A DNA stretch of 64,000 nucleotides from contig NC_088210.1 of NCBI RefSeq assembly GCF_037126465.1, positions 21,353,511 to 21,417,510 on the forward strand, in the 5' to 3' direction. The stretch is from Ornithodoros turicata. Its lineage: Eukaryota; Arthropoda; Arachnida; Ixodida; Argasidae. This document shows positions 1 through 10,844 of the stretch, piece by piece. The position numbers and the translations under genes are program-made. The notes under the pieces are model-generated. The model did not search any database, was not told the origin of the DNA, and saw only the letters and a program-made list of their open reading frames with translations. Numbering within the stretch: position 1 is the first letter of the stretch; every line of letters begins with the position of its first letter.

Positions 1-122
1 TTGCCATTACTGGTCATAGTATGACAGTCATAGGCTTGTCATAGTCAATAACATTGTGAAAGCTTCCTTCACATTGTTATTGTGGTCACGTGACAACCAC
101 TGTTCTCCTATATGGTTTGCAG

Positions 123-2365
123 AGATGACCCTGCTCTTTGCCTGGCCAGAAGATGACCTCGTTGTCATCGATCCCTTCGAGATGGACCTGGGCTTTCACG
201 ATGTTGATACCAACACTGCAGGCAGCAAACACGCCATTGTGTTCAATCCTTCCGGAGAATTTTTATTCGGCATAACGCAGGTAACGGAATAAGCAATTGT
301 TGGTGAGACAGCAGAGATCCCATTTGAGAGTGTGTTTTCAGAACTGGTGTTGGCATGAAATTAGCGCGTCAAAGTGCTCGCAACCATAGGACACCACAAT
401 CATCTCCCTCTTGCGGATGAAAATGTCAATTTGGTTGTCAATGCAGTTCAAATGCTTCGGAGCATTTCAACTGCACAGACACGTACAGCGTCAGCGCGCT
501 GCGCACTGGCCACTAAGGAAATGGCTAAAATGCGCATACCTTAGTGGTGATTCTAAATTGTCCACGTCTGCGATGGACAGCAAAGTTACAGAAGCGTTTC
601 TAGCAATGCAGTACTTTCTTGCGTATGCGTATCGTTCTTGAGCGTATCCAGTGCTTTGTAAAAGTGCATGAAATGAAGTAACATTTCCTCGAGTTTCAGG
701 GAAGATAGTTGTACAGCAACAACTGGAACATTTGTGAATTTTCAAATGTGCGTATCACAGAAAAAATGCGATGGTTGCTGGTTAGCGCCTTCTGTTAACC
801 ATCTACTAGCACGGAACATGCCGACCCATCAAGTAGCATTTCAGTTACTTCAAAGTAGTATACAGCCTCAAATTTCGATAGATATAACGTTTACTCGAAG
901 ACGCTGCGGTAACGAATTACACATGCATGGTGCCCACAACGTTTGAAGCCACCACTGAGCGTCAACGTGGTAAGCGAGCGAACTAAATATGGCACATGTG
1001 TTTATAAGTCCCAAACGTCGCCACTCCGCAGCACTGGACAGCTGTTCAGGCCGAAACAGCTGTCCAGTGGTGGTGTGGCGACGTTTGGTACTTATAAACA
1101 TGTGTTCTACGTGCAGCCAAAGAGCTTCGGCTACTTTTCTTCCCTTAAATATGGCACACTTTTCCATATGGGAGCTTTCAGACTTGCTTACCACGCAGAG
1201 AGCTGTTGTCCGAACAAATTATTTTTCATTCCTGACAGGAAGGAACTATTTCTTTGGCTGCTCCTTATGACACAATGTGTCATAATTACACCGAGCGTCT
1301 TAAGTTGCCCTCCTACGAAGTTCTTTACACAAAAGAGGTGAGTATCTGGAAACCGTGCTGTCTTCACCTCGTGTATAGCTGTATTTTGTAATGACATATT
1401 TCATTACACACAAGGAGATATTCTGTGCACTGTAGTGCCCCTTTAAGTTTTATGTGCAACGTAGGAAACTGGGTGTACAGCAGCACTTGGTAATGAGAAA
1501 TTTCTCGCGCATATTTTCTTCACCCGTTCCTTCCAGATGTGCTACGAGGAATGTCGAAAAGATATCACAAAATCTGTGTGTGGCTGTGTTCCAAACGACT
1601 ACGCTTATCGCAATCACATCAGCGAGAAGGTGTGCGATATGGAGGTTACAGGTGAGAGCTACTATACCGCGCAGAGCCCCGACTTAGTTGTTCTCTTGCG
1701 TAGCTGCTTGCGTACAGACAGATAGCAGGTCCATTTACACCAAAACGTGTACTCAGAAGTGCAGGACGGCTTGCAGGTGCGTGCGCTGCATTTATTTTAT
1801 GATGACTTCTATTCATGGATTGCTGTTCGACAGGGAGACGGTGTACAAAACGACACAGTCCGCGTGGAAGCAAGATATGAGACGGTCTGATGAAGAGTAA
1901 GCTCAGCCACTCCAACGCAGCAGTTATCTGTGCTGAGAGAGCTGATTCAACCTCGGTCTTAGAAGAAACAGACAAAAAAAAAATACACTGTTTACGCACT
2001 TCTTTTTTAATTTGTAGTCTCTATTACGTGAAAGTTCGTGCGATGATGACGTCACGGAGCGTGGGCGTGCTCCAGTTCATTCCACTTCTCACCGTGAGTC
2101 TGCCCACTGGCTTCCTTAGCACCTGTTTCTGTTGCTCCGGTTGCTCCAAAGCAAGGAAGCACTCAAGTGCAAACGTGTGACATGTAACGTTGAACATGGA
2201 ACGTGCAACATTTTGTTGCAGGGGACTCAGGTCTTGGGCGTAGTGGGCGGCTACCTAGGGTTCTGGATGGGTATGGCCATTTATGTCACAACGGCAGACC
2301 TCGCCATGTTCCTCTTCGAGCAATGTCGCCTGAGGGCCAAGTCACGTCTGACTAAAGCAGAGTAA
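123..2365 (+). CDS. Degenerin/ENaC channel A, 5' end outside window
   Basis: Amiloride-sensitive sodium channel family subunit (trimeric plasma-membrane cation channel), C-terminal 235 residues. Exons read from frame and splice sites: 123-280, 1239-1337, 1537-1651, 1722-1776, 1834-1896, 2018-2093, 2222-2365; all phases agree. The extracellular domain shows the family signature APYDTMCHNY (exon 2), then CYEECRKD and VCGCVP (exon 3) and a Cys-rich stretch CTQKCRTAC (exon 4). The last exon gives the second transmembrane helix after GVVGGYLGFWMGMAI and a short cytoplasmic tail that stops at 2365. The TM1 half and start lie upstream of the window. Exon lengths 115, 63 and 76 match those of the following gene, showing tandem duplication. 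The family is certain; subunit type (pickpocket-like) and ligand are unknown. The acceptor at 1722 was chosen because it keeps the cysteines in frame. Confidence 0.85.
990..1130. mobile_element. Degenerate copy of the Penelope-like inverted repeat
   Basis: In the first visible intron of ENaC A. Arms ACATGTGTTTATAAGT and its complement flank CAAACGTCGCCAC and GGCCGAAACAGCTGTCCAGT. It keeps the 3' half of the hammerhead (GGCCGAAACAGCTGTC) but the CTGATGAG part is gone. The outward sequence GTGCAGCCAAAGAGCT matches the 30-kb copy. Confidence 0.5.
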
Positions 2366-2398
2366 GTATCCTATGCGCCCTATACGAGAAAGTCGCAC

Positions 2399-5300
2399 AT
2401 GAAGGTGTTTGCTCGTAGGATCTGGACCTTCTTCAAGGTGACGAAGATAAGCCTGTACATCGGGTCTCTGGCGGCATGTTCTGTGAGTGTCTACAGGGAC
2501 TTCAACTCTTACCGGCACTACTACACAGCCGTCACCTACGAGGACAACAACATACGGGGCGTGCAGTTTCCTTCCGTGACCGTCTGCTCTTTCGAAGCGT
2601 AGGGCCTGTCCTTTGTCGTACTGCGAATAGGGAGTTCAGTACCTCTGTCACACTGTTACTCCAGTGGTCATTGAATGGAATGGCCATTGAATACCTGAAG
2701 TACCGTTGACAACACGCCACTGCCACGCGGCCCGACTCAATTCCGTGCGTCCATCCTGATAAGTTTTAGTGCACAGAAGGCGTATGTAGCGATGGATATG
2801 CTAAGGGGGAAAAAAATAATGTTTCGACAGTTATAATGGTACGTGTTTCAGTTTGCATTTTTGTGCAACCGCGTGTGTGGTGTCGAGAGCAGAAATTTTA
2901 ACTCGCGAATATCAGCCACATTCAATAACCGTAATAACAGTTATACTGAAGTTTCATCACATTTCACTAAGTCTGTTGCAGCGTTCTGGTGTGCCTTCGT
3001 TCCCTGCTTATCTTTTCACAGAGCACAAGGTTGCCATATGCGGCGCTTTTCGAGGACCCTCGAGCACCTCAATGACGTTTCACGGGCCTTCATCGAGTCG
3101 AGGTGTACGCTGGTCAATGATATTTGAAAATGGTCGTGTAGCAGTGGCCAATTAGCATTCAGCTCAATCACCATTCATATCGATTGCCATTGAAACGCCC
3201 GTGCGTGTGACAGCGGTATCAGTAGATCGGATCTACGGAAACGATCAAGGGAGCTGTCAAATGCAAGTTCAGCGATGTGATATCAACTGCACTTCAAAGG
3301 AATAAGGCGATTAGGGTATTCGAATCGCCTTGATTAGACGATTAGCTTATCACATCCTCGGAACCGTTATCGTGAACCCCTTCCGATCTGCTAGAACTCC
3401 CCGTCTTATCCCAAGCAGCTCAAGGCACAGAAGTCGAGTGCAATAGGGGTGGACGGTATGTGTCTTATCAGTGTTCTTTAGTTTCACCTGTTCAAGGCCG
3501 TACACCTACCCGTCCACCCCTACTGCGATCGACTTTCAGTACATTGTGCTGCTTGGGATACTTGCCACATAACATCAAGTAAGGACCACTGCGGTGTACA
3601 TCCAAGCATGTTTCTTGCAGGGTAAACTTCACCCGCATGTGCGAGGAGTACGGTAAATTCAACAGCTGCGTCACCGCAAACTTCGTACGTATTCATGTCA
3701 AGAGTTAAAGTTAGTTAAAGTTCATGCTTCGTTAAAGGGCCATTAAAGTGCTAAAGTTTCTCCCGGCGATTTCTCCTGAAACATGTCGTTACTTTGACAA
3801 CAGCACAACAGAAATAAGAGTCATCCGTTGCGTACGTTCGTGATTTTTGAGCGAAGGAGCCTACAATCCCCCCCCCCCCCCCGGTTTTCTGGCAGGCTTC
3901 GCGGCGGTAACACCGAATAAACAAAAAGAACCTAGAATTTATTATTTCCCTCCTCCACTCTTTCTCAAGATGACCGACAATGTAGAGGGCAAACAATTTG
4001 TCCAATCATCGTTCGAGGGATCGTTTGAGGAGACCAATCCGAGCCCGTTTCCGCATCGTCGGGGCTTCTTCAGAAGGAGCGGACCGGAGGGCGTGCATAG
4101 CGTTTTTTCTATCGATCACAAATCACGACCGACGCGACGAGTGAATTCCGTTCCTTTTGTGTGTGTGTGTGTGTGTGTGTGTTGGTGTCAGTAACCGTAT
4201 CTTTCATTTTGCCAAGAGGAATTTTTGTGCTTCAGTGCCCCTTTAATTGCTGGCTGATCTGCGCAAGATTCAATTTACTTCTTTGACAGGACACCACAGT
4301 AGGGAACGACATTGTGGCCATGAAGTACGTCATCAACTTTACGTTTCCAGCGCCGGACATGCTTTTCGCTTGCTCGATGACCTTCATGGGAGAAACGTGC
4401 GAGGATTTCGTCTGCGACCGTCTGTACGAAGCTCATGTTCGTTCTCAAGTGAAATATGTGCTGAAAACACTGCTGTTATATAGGGCCTGTTTTCACCACG
4501 ACCTACTAGATTATGGTGACCATATCACAGATACCCCTTCCCAGCGCCGCATTTGGAGGCCAGCGGTGGTGCTACTCATCGGCCCGGTTATTGCTTCCTC
4601 AATTTCTACAACACTTTGTACTTCATCTTACCTTCGTATTTTTGTACAAGCGGACGATGTACACGGGATATACTTCTTTCTAAAGTTGGTTATCATCATC
4701 ATACTACGCGTTTTCATAAGAGCTGTCGCTGTCGTCTGCTATGGTAGTCGTACGTCCGATCCTGCGCGTTCAAAATTCAAATTTACATTGTCCAATCATG
4801 ATGCAGATCTCGCAGACCGATGTGTAGCGCTCCTAGCGTATCGTGCGGACGGGCTCCTCATAGGGGTTGCCGATTATGACATGGTCGTTATAATCTAGTA
4901 GGTCGTGGTTCATACATACGGCGCTTTGCTTGAGGGCGCTGGTAAACAGCGCTGGAAACCAAGCGCCCTGTTCTGTACCTTCGTTTTCTCACTTGCAAAG
5001 CAGAGCGCTCGGCCGGCTCGGTAGCTCAAGTCTCGCGAAACCTCCTTGGGGACGTGACCCAGCGCCATTTCGTCTCGTGTGGATTTGTTATTCCCGCAAG
5101 CTGTGCGGATATTCGGCGTCATGTTCAATTCACCACGACACCAGCACAATACCACAAAACCACAGTCTAAGAGAGAGAGAGAGAGAGAAAAGGAGAAAAA
5201 CGAGGAGTACTTGCAGCTTCTAGTCCCCCAGATTGCAATTACTCCCTGTTTTACCCCGTCTCTGACATTCATTTAGTCCAAAGCATTTACTCCGTAAAGG

Positions 5301-8300
5301 GGCTATCTTTTGTGGCAATGCCTGTAGTACCCAAAATGAGTAGAATTACTTTTTTTTTTCTTCTTAGAGTGCAGGAAGCAGAACAACCCCACAGCTTCCG
5401 CGACGTCATGAGTCAAACGGCCTAGTGATTGGCCATCACAAACCAGCTCTAGATATAAGAACAGACCCTTATGAATACGTTAACATCTGGGCAGTTTGGT
5501 AATCCATTTAAAAGCGATAAAACCCCAGTGCTGGGTAAAAAGGACAATCGGCAGAACAAATAAAAGACGTTGCAGTCGTCGTGTGTCTTTTACTTTTTCC
5601 GTCCTTTTGTCCTTTTTGTCCAGCACTGAGGTTTTATCGCTTTTTAAGTGCCCTTATGGTCGAGGAATCGCGCACTCCTTGTTTTCAGTGCGTGCATTGT
5701 TCCTCCAAAGTTACAATATGACTTATAATGAGTCACGTCGTAGCTTTGCCGGAACGGATTCGCTTCCCCTATGCTCTAATATTCAGCACGTTGCACTACC
5801 CAGGTTGGTACAGCTTCACTATACTACTACTGCAACACTTTCACTTGGGCTGTCTGTGTGTGTTTTTGCAGTTGGCAACCGACATACACGTACGTGAAGA
5901 CTGGGGTGTGCTACGTGCTCGACCTCTCAAAAGCACCTCAGGTGGTACGCTGTCAGGAGCAGTACAAATACAGTAAGTGTCACACGCCGTATTCTCCACC
6001 GAGAACGCGAGGACTGGCAGGAGTAGTTGATTGCGCAACCGTTTCTGTTGATTATGTTAACTGTCATTCATAGTTATAAGCGCAAAAGACACGGACACAA
6101 GAAATTGGACACGGACAAGCACTAACTTCCAACTATTTTCTATTAAGCGAACATCCTTGCTTATAAATGTCTTGATACACGCCCCCAAAAGCACATCTAA
6201 TCTTTTATAATTGTGATACACACAGATTCCGTACTGATACATTGTTTTGACCCTCTAATCATTGTGGCTTCAAGCTCTCTCTTCGTGGCACGAATGCAAT
6301 CTTTCATATTCCTCAATAATCCGTTTTTTTTCTCTTTTTTTCTGTGTCTTTTGCACTTATAACTATAGCTGATTCTTACCAACGCACCGAAACCATTTCG
6401 TTACTTAACTGTCATTGCTTATGATTCATTTCGTAAACAGTTTATTGTGTGAGTATCATAACTATGTTGTTACGTTTCTCTCTCTCTCTCTCTTTCCTTG
6501 TTGTTTCGCTTTGGTGCTGTGTTTCAACTTTCACCAGTCACATTATACAGCGTGTTTCACCGAATATGAAAAAAAAAAAAAAAAGAAAGTCGTATTAAAA
6601 CATCGACCTGTCTGAACATGGGTCAACGCTGTTTACCTCGCTGCAGATTTTAACGTGACTTCTGTCAAATTTAATTAAAAATTAATAAGTGAACTTGCCC
6701 AATTGAACTCCGAAATTAGCCAAGTTAACTTCTTTCTCCCCCACTTCTTTCTTATTATTATTACAGTGAACCCTCGTTAATATGACCCCCAATAACCTGA
6801 CATACGCGCTTTACGACCATACTCCTGGGGAACAATGCAGTGCAACCTCTGCAAAATCCCCCCGTTAATATGACAATTTCGTATTATGACCAAAATTTTC
6901 GGGAACAACCATGGTCATAATAACGAGGCTTCTCTGGAATTTCTTTTTTTTTGGGGGGGGGGGGGGGGGGTTGTATTACGAAACAATACATAAATAAAAA
7001 AACAATGTGGTATGAGATAGGTAAACTGTATGCTTTATACCTCCACAGAATTGCGTTTTCGAGTGCGAGCAGACACAAAAAATCCGCCGAGTGAGGGCCT
7101 TCTTTTCTCCGCACTTGCACATGCCCGCGAGAGCTACACGTCGGGCATTGTGCATACTTTTAGGTTTCAGGCTACGATGAAGTACATCATTCCTGTGTCG
7201 CAGGTAAGTTCTGTCCCAGCAACCTTGTGTCTACTATCGCATACATTATATACTCACCGCTCTATATGCAGACTGAGTTTGTCTCTCTGCCGCCGCCGTA
7301 CGAAACTCGATGCATAGACTATAAAGCCACGTCGGACGAGACGCTCTACGGAGACAAAGAAATACAAGAAGAGGTTCGTACAGGAATCTGCATATGAACC
7401 GGTGATGAGAAGTACTTGAAGTACAAAGTACTCAAGTACGACTTTAAGTAAATTTCAATTTGTGTACTCTGTACTGCACTTTATGTACTTTTCTTCGGTA
7501 CTTTCCTTTCAAGTTGTCACCCAAGTAAGTGTCAAGTATCAGGATAATAGAAACGCAAAACTTGGTCGCAAAATCATTTCTTTCGGTTCGTATTAATGAG
7601 TTAGCTGTAAACTATCCACGTTTTTTTAACTAGCACTTGGCAACATGCTAGCTAAAAGCTTTCTCAAAATAACGGTCGATACTCAATTGTCTGGCGTTTT
7701 ATCACTACGAGTGTTGAAACGTCCAGCGATACGATATAAATTTACGATGAAAGATGAAAGTCACTGAAAAGGTTAGCCAGCTGTAGGGATCGAACCCACA
7801 TCTTCTGGATTGTCGTCCCTTCAGATGACGCACCCCGAAAGTCGCTGGAGAGGCGTGTTAGCTTAGCTCAATTGGTAGAGCCCTGGACCGGCAATCCAGA
7901 AGATGTGGGTTCGATCCCTACAGCTGGCTAACCTTTTCAGTGACTTTCATCTTTCATCGTTGATTTCTTAGGCAATTTGAGGCTTTGTGTGTATCTGTCC
8001 CCTCTATGTTGTTCCAGCCTCAGAACATCAGTTTATCTCTTGATATAAATTTGTAACGTACATGAGGAGAACTTTAAAATACTTTGCAGATGACTTTGTA
8101 CTTTACTTTGAGTACATTTGTAGTATGGTACTTTGTACTGTACTTAAAGCACAGGAGGGGCTAGGTACTCGGTACTTTACTTGAAGTACAATTTTGAGGC
8201 GCTTTGCCCATCTCATTCACAAAAATGTGGAACAAAAGTGGGCTGATTCCCAGTATCTAACTAAGGTCCAACTTCTTTTGTGTCTCAAGGAATGCAGCGA

Positions 8301-9491
8301 GTTCTGCGTCGCCCAAAAGTGGCTGGACACGTGCAGTTGCATATCCAAAATGTATGCCGTCAAGCATAGGATGAAGGGCCACGTATGTGAATACGTACCG
8401 CACAGTAAGTGAACGACCTGATTTTGAAGCAATATATATATATAATCTTGTAGGTAAGCCACCGAGATAATTTCCAACAGACATTGTTGTTCTTGTGGGC
8501 ACCGTCCACGTCAAGAACAGCCTCCCTTGAACGGTTCCATATACGGTACTTACTTGAAAGGTAACTTGTGGCTCTACGGTCGGCACTGGATCACATTACT
8601 GGTTCAACAGGACGGAAGCCTGGTACTGGGACTCCGTTGTACTGGGGACACACGCACTGTCCTCTAGAGTGTACAGAACGAGAGTGCCGTACTCGTGTAT
8701 TGTACGAGACTAGAGACGTTGTAGCACATCGCGTACTACATGGTACCAAAGCTCTCGTAGTGCAGCTGGTTGAACACGTCCTGTCTTTCAGTGCGATGCA
8801 TCGATGCCTTAATAGCCAAGCGGTGGTTTCGGCAGTGCCAAGACCTGTGCACTCGAGGATGCAAGTAGGCGTGCAAAGCTATTGAACCGACGTTATGCGT
8901 GTTCTGAATTCGGTTTTTACTTTTCATTCCGATATTCTTTTTTATTTTATTTTTTCAGGGACACCCGCTACAAGGGTCTCATGTTTCAAACTGGAAAAAT
9001 TGAAAAATACATCAAATACGAGTGAGTGTGCTTCGAGTGTGTCACTTCAGACTAGACAAGAGATTCATTTTATTACGTTTTTCTGTTCTTTTCTTCTGTA
9101 TATATCTATATATATTTTTTGTGCTGGAAAGGGGTTTAGACACACTCTACGGGAGACTCAGAATCGGCACTATATAAGCTCATACAGAAGATATCAGTGA
9201 TAATCTCCTCTGTCGCTTACACACAGGAATGCCGAGGCTGATTTGACGGTGCTTATGGGATCCACAAAGCGTAGAATCGTCAGGAACCGGGCTCGCATGA
9301 CGGTGAGGATTAACGTCGCAAGGGGGCGTGACGGTATATGACGTTGTGCTCTTTGCTTTCAGATTGGAGACTTCCTCCTCTACCTCTCAGGTCACGTGAG
9401 CATGTGGCTTGGCGTTGCCCTAATCAATGTCACGCAGTACGCGTTATTGGCTTTCAATTATGTTAGGCACTACATAAAATCGCTTATGTGA
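2399..9491 (+). CDS. Degenerin/ENaC channel B, complete model of 403 aa
   Basis: Second ENaC/degenerin subunit. Exons: 2399-2598, 3621-3684, 4290-4423, 5872-5972, 7049-7203, 7272-7373, 8290-8404, 8792-8864, 8959-9021, 9227-9302, 9363-9491; phases agree throughout. The N-terminus has TM1 (KISLYIGSLAACSVSVY) followed by FPSVTVC, the usual post-TM1 motif. The ectodomain has TGVCYVLDL, LPPPYETRCIDY, and Cys pairs in ECSEFC, CSC and CQDLCTRGC. TM2 follows IGDFLLYLSGHVSMWLG and ends at TGA 9489-9491. At 403 residues it is shorter than most family members (about 450-600), mainly in the extracellular loop. The start is the first in-frame ATG, only 33 bp after gene A stops, so an alternative upstream exon is possible. 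The exon 3 donor at 4424 is the least certain junction. Introns carry several transposon-like repeats. Confidence 0.88.
4158..4182 (+). repeat. GT microsatellite
   Basis: About eleven GT units in an ENaC B intron. Confidence 0.8.
4497..4907. mobile_element. hAT-like MITE copy 1 in an ENaC B intron
   Basis: Inverted ends CACGACCTACTAGATTAT and ATAATCTAGTAGGTCGTG, followed inside by ATGGTGACCAT-type repeats. Flanking octamers GTTTTCAC and GTTCATAC differ at two positions, fitting an aged 8-bp duplication. The interior shares long stretches with 45771-46217 in opposite orientation (for example GGCGCCGC..., GGCCCGGTTATTGCTTCCTC). Non-coding. Confidence 0.7.
5508..5647. mobile_element. Foldback element in an ENaC B intron
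   Basis: TTAAAAGCGATAAAACCCCAG at the left and CTGAGGTTTTATCGCTTTTTAA at the right are inverted copies; both arms continue with a GTGCTGG/CCAGCAC block and AAAAGGACA. Confidence 0.55.
6071..6365. mobile_element. Terminal-inverted-repeat element in an ENaC B intron
   Basis: TAGTTATAAGCGCAAAAGACAC at the left mirrors GTGTCTTTTGCACTTATAACTA at the right, about 295 bp overall. The interior has no open frame. Confidence 0.6.
6764..6936. mobile_element. Pogo/Tigger-type MITE
   Basis: Left end CAGTGAACCCTCGTTAATATGAC preceded by TA; right end GTCATAATAACGAGGCTTCTCTG. The CAGT...CCTCGTTAT terminal form is that of Tigger/pogo elements. No transposase. Confidence 0.6.
7746..7959. mobile_element. Palindromic tRNA-derived element
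   Basis: Arms of about 70 bp (GATGAAAGATGAAAGTCACTG and its complement) are nearly perfect and carry the 3' half of a tRNA in both orientations (GGGATCGAACCC and GGGTTCGATCCC). The loop holds the A-box half, so only one orientation has a whole cloverleaf. Confidence 0.65.
7857..7929 (+). tRNA. tRNA-like cloverleaf, probably SINE-derived
   Basis: 73 nt fold as a complete tRNA: acceptor GTTAGCT with AGCTGGC (two G-T pairs), D stem GCTC/GAGC, anticodon stem CTGGA/TCCAG with loop CCGGCAA (anticodon position GGC), T stem GTGGG/CCTAC with loop TTCGATC. Position 33 is C rather than the universal U, and the sequence is part of a palindrome, so a working tRNA gene is unlikely. Confidence 0.35.
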
Positions 9492-9550
9492 GGAGAATAT
9501 ATCCTTCTTTTCGGTGATGTTTCGCAAATCTTTCTTTTACGCGTATACGG

Positions 9551-9635
9551 AAAAGCCGAAGCTCTTTGGCTGCACGTAGTGTATGCGTATAAGCACTGAA
9601 ACGTCGCAATACCAGCACGTTCTGGATACGTTTGC
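9551..9635 (-). mobile_element. Fragment of the Penelope-like inverted repeat
   Basis: AGCTCTTTGGCTGCACGTAG, then GCACTGAAACGTCGCAATACCAGC, matching the arm of the 30-kb element in reverse orientation. Single-armed and truncated. Confidence 0.4.
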
Positions 9636-10015
9636 ACAAAAATGGTGCTAGGGTTCCGACTAACCAGTAACCCTAGTCAACAAGCAGAGGAACAGTATAA
9701 TGCCGGCGTTGCCCGACCTGAGACGTTTGCCCCAATCTAGTAACCACGTTGTGTGAAATGCATTGCTGTGACTACGGGGAGAGGGGGAGGGGTTATATAT
9801 GCCTTTTTTAAAAATAGTAACGTAAATTGCAGAAGTAATATGCTCTGAAAGAAGATTGCGTACGTATGTTGACGAGAGCCCTCCGTTTCCATTGTCGTGC
9901 AAAGGCACATGCTGCAGGGTAGGCCAGCGTCGCTTTCTGTACGTACGAAATAACATCAGTGCGCGCTCGCCGTCTTGACGGCGCTCCTTCAATCCCAACT
10001 TTCTAAAACTCGGAA

Positions 10016-10021
10016 AATAAA
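10016..10021 (+). promoter_or_regulatory. Candidate polyadenylation signal for ENaC B
   Basis: AATAAA about 525 bp after the ENaC B stop. It is the first canonical hexamer I noticed downstream on this strand. There is no room for a polyA signal between genes A and B. Confidence 0.4.
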
Positions 10022-10797
10022 CTGAACATGAAAATCATAACCGCTTAATCCGTAAAAGATTCACGTTAATCCAGCCGTGCTTCGCGCAGTGAAAGCCATT
10101 GCGTGACACTGTTCTCATTATGTACAATACGTTAATGACAGACCATGCATCGAACTATCGCTTGCTTGTCTCGGCGTGTGTGCGACATGCGGTGCGTGTT
10201 TCACCACGGTGCACTTAACCTGTATTGACTTTTCTACCGAAAGTGTTCTGACCTTTCCCTTTCTGGATAGTACAACGTCCCTATATCTTCATTGGACATC
10301 TACAACATTTGAGTGCAACTCAAACACACTCATGCACAGTGTTCCTTGCATCATCCCCGACACACATATATCGGTCGTTAAAATGACGAAAACGAATACA
10401 CACCATATTGTATGAAACACCAGGTAGCACAAACTGGTGAGGTAGCACAGCTCTCCACTGTATATGAGGGTATATTTATTTGGCAGTGCGGCCGACCACG
10501 ATGAAACACGTACACTTTCACATCCTCAGTATACAATAGATGGAAGTATATGACTGCTGCGAGTATTTATTGATGATAAGTTAGAAAATAGTCCCAGTAC
10601 TATGTGCTAGGTACTGCTTTTCGCAGAGATAGATTCACGCGAACTCACTCACCACGGTATACAAGATACAAAACGAGAAAAACAAGAAATATAAAAATAT
10701 ATATATATGCGCACATATAAGGCAAATGCACGTCATTCAGTTCGAAACATCCTTCGCGCATAATTGTCCGCAAGCCGGTGCTTTGCACCGGGTAGCT

Positions 10798-10803
10798 TTT
10801 ATT
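10798..10803 (-). promoter_or_regulatory. Polyadenylation signal of the TNF-ligand gene
   Basis: TTTATT on the plus strand reads AATAAA on the minus strand, 42 bp past the TGA of the TNF-domain gene. Confidence 0.5.
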
Positions 10804-10844
10804 TCTCAGTTTTGTTACTAACTGCCGTTGCACCAGTTGCGGTG

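Larger units (their letters stand above)
7395..8196. mobile_element. Element with GTACTT subterminal repeats, ENaC B intron
   Basis: The left side is packed with AGTACTTGAAGTAC, AGTACTC and ACTTTAAG words; the right side has TACTTTGAGTAC, GGTACTTTG and TACTTTACTTGAAGTAC. The inverted word arrays at both ends suggest a nonautonomous DNA transposon of about 800 bp, with a palindromic tRNA-derived element nested inside. Confidence 0.5.
9492..10797. other. Convergent intergenic region between ENaC B and the TNF ligand
   Basis: Non-coding interval between two 3' ends. It holds a fragment of the Penelope-like inverted-repeat family (about 9551-9635), the ENaC B polyA candidate and short AT stretches. 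I see no other gene. Confidence 0.6.

Noticed and set aside
4314..4898. 194-residue frame running on from an ENaC exon
   Set aside because: Only 4290-4423 is exon; the rest is intron containing a MITE.
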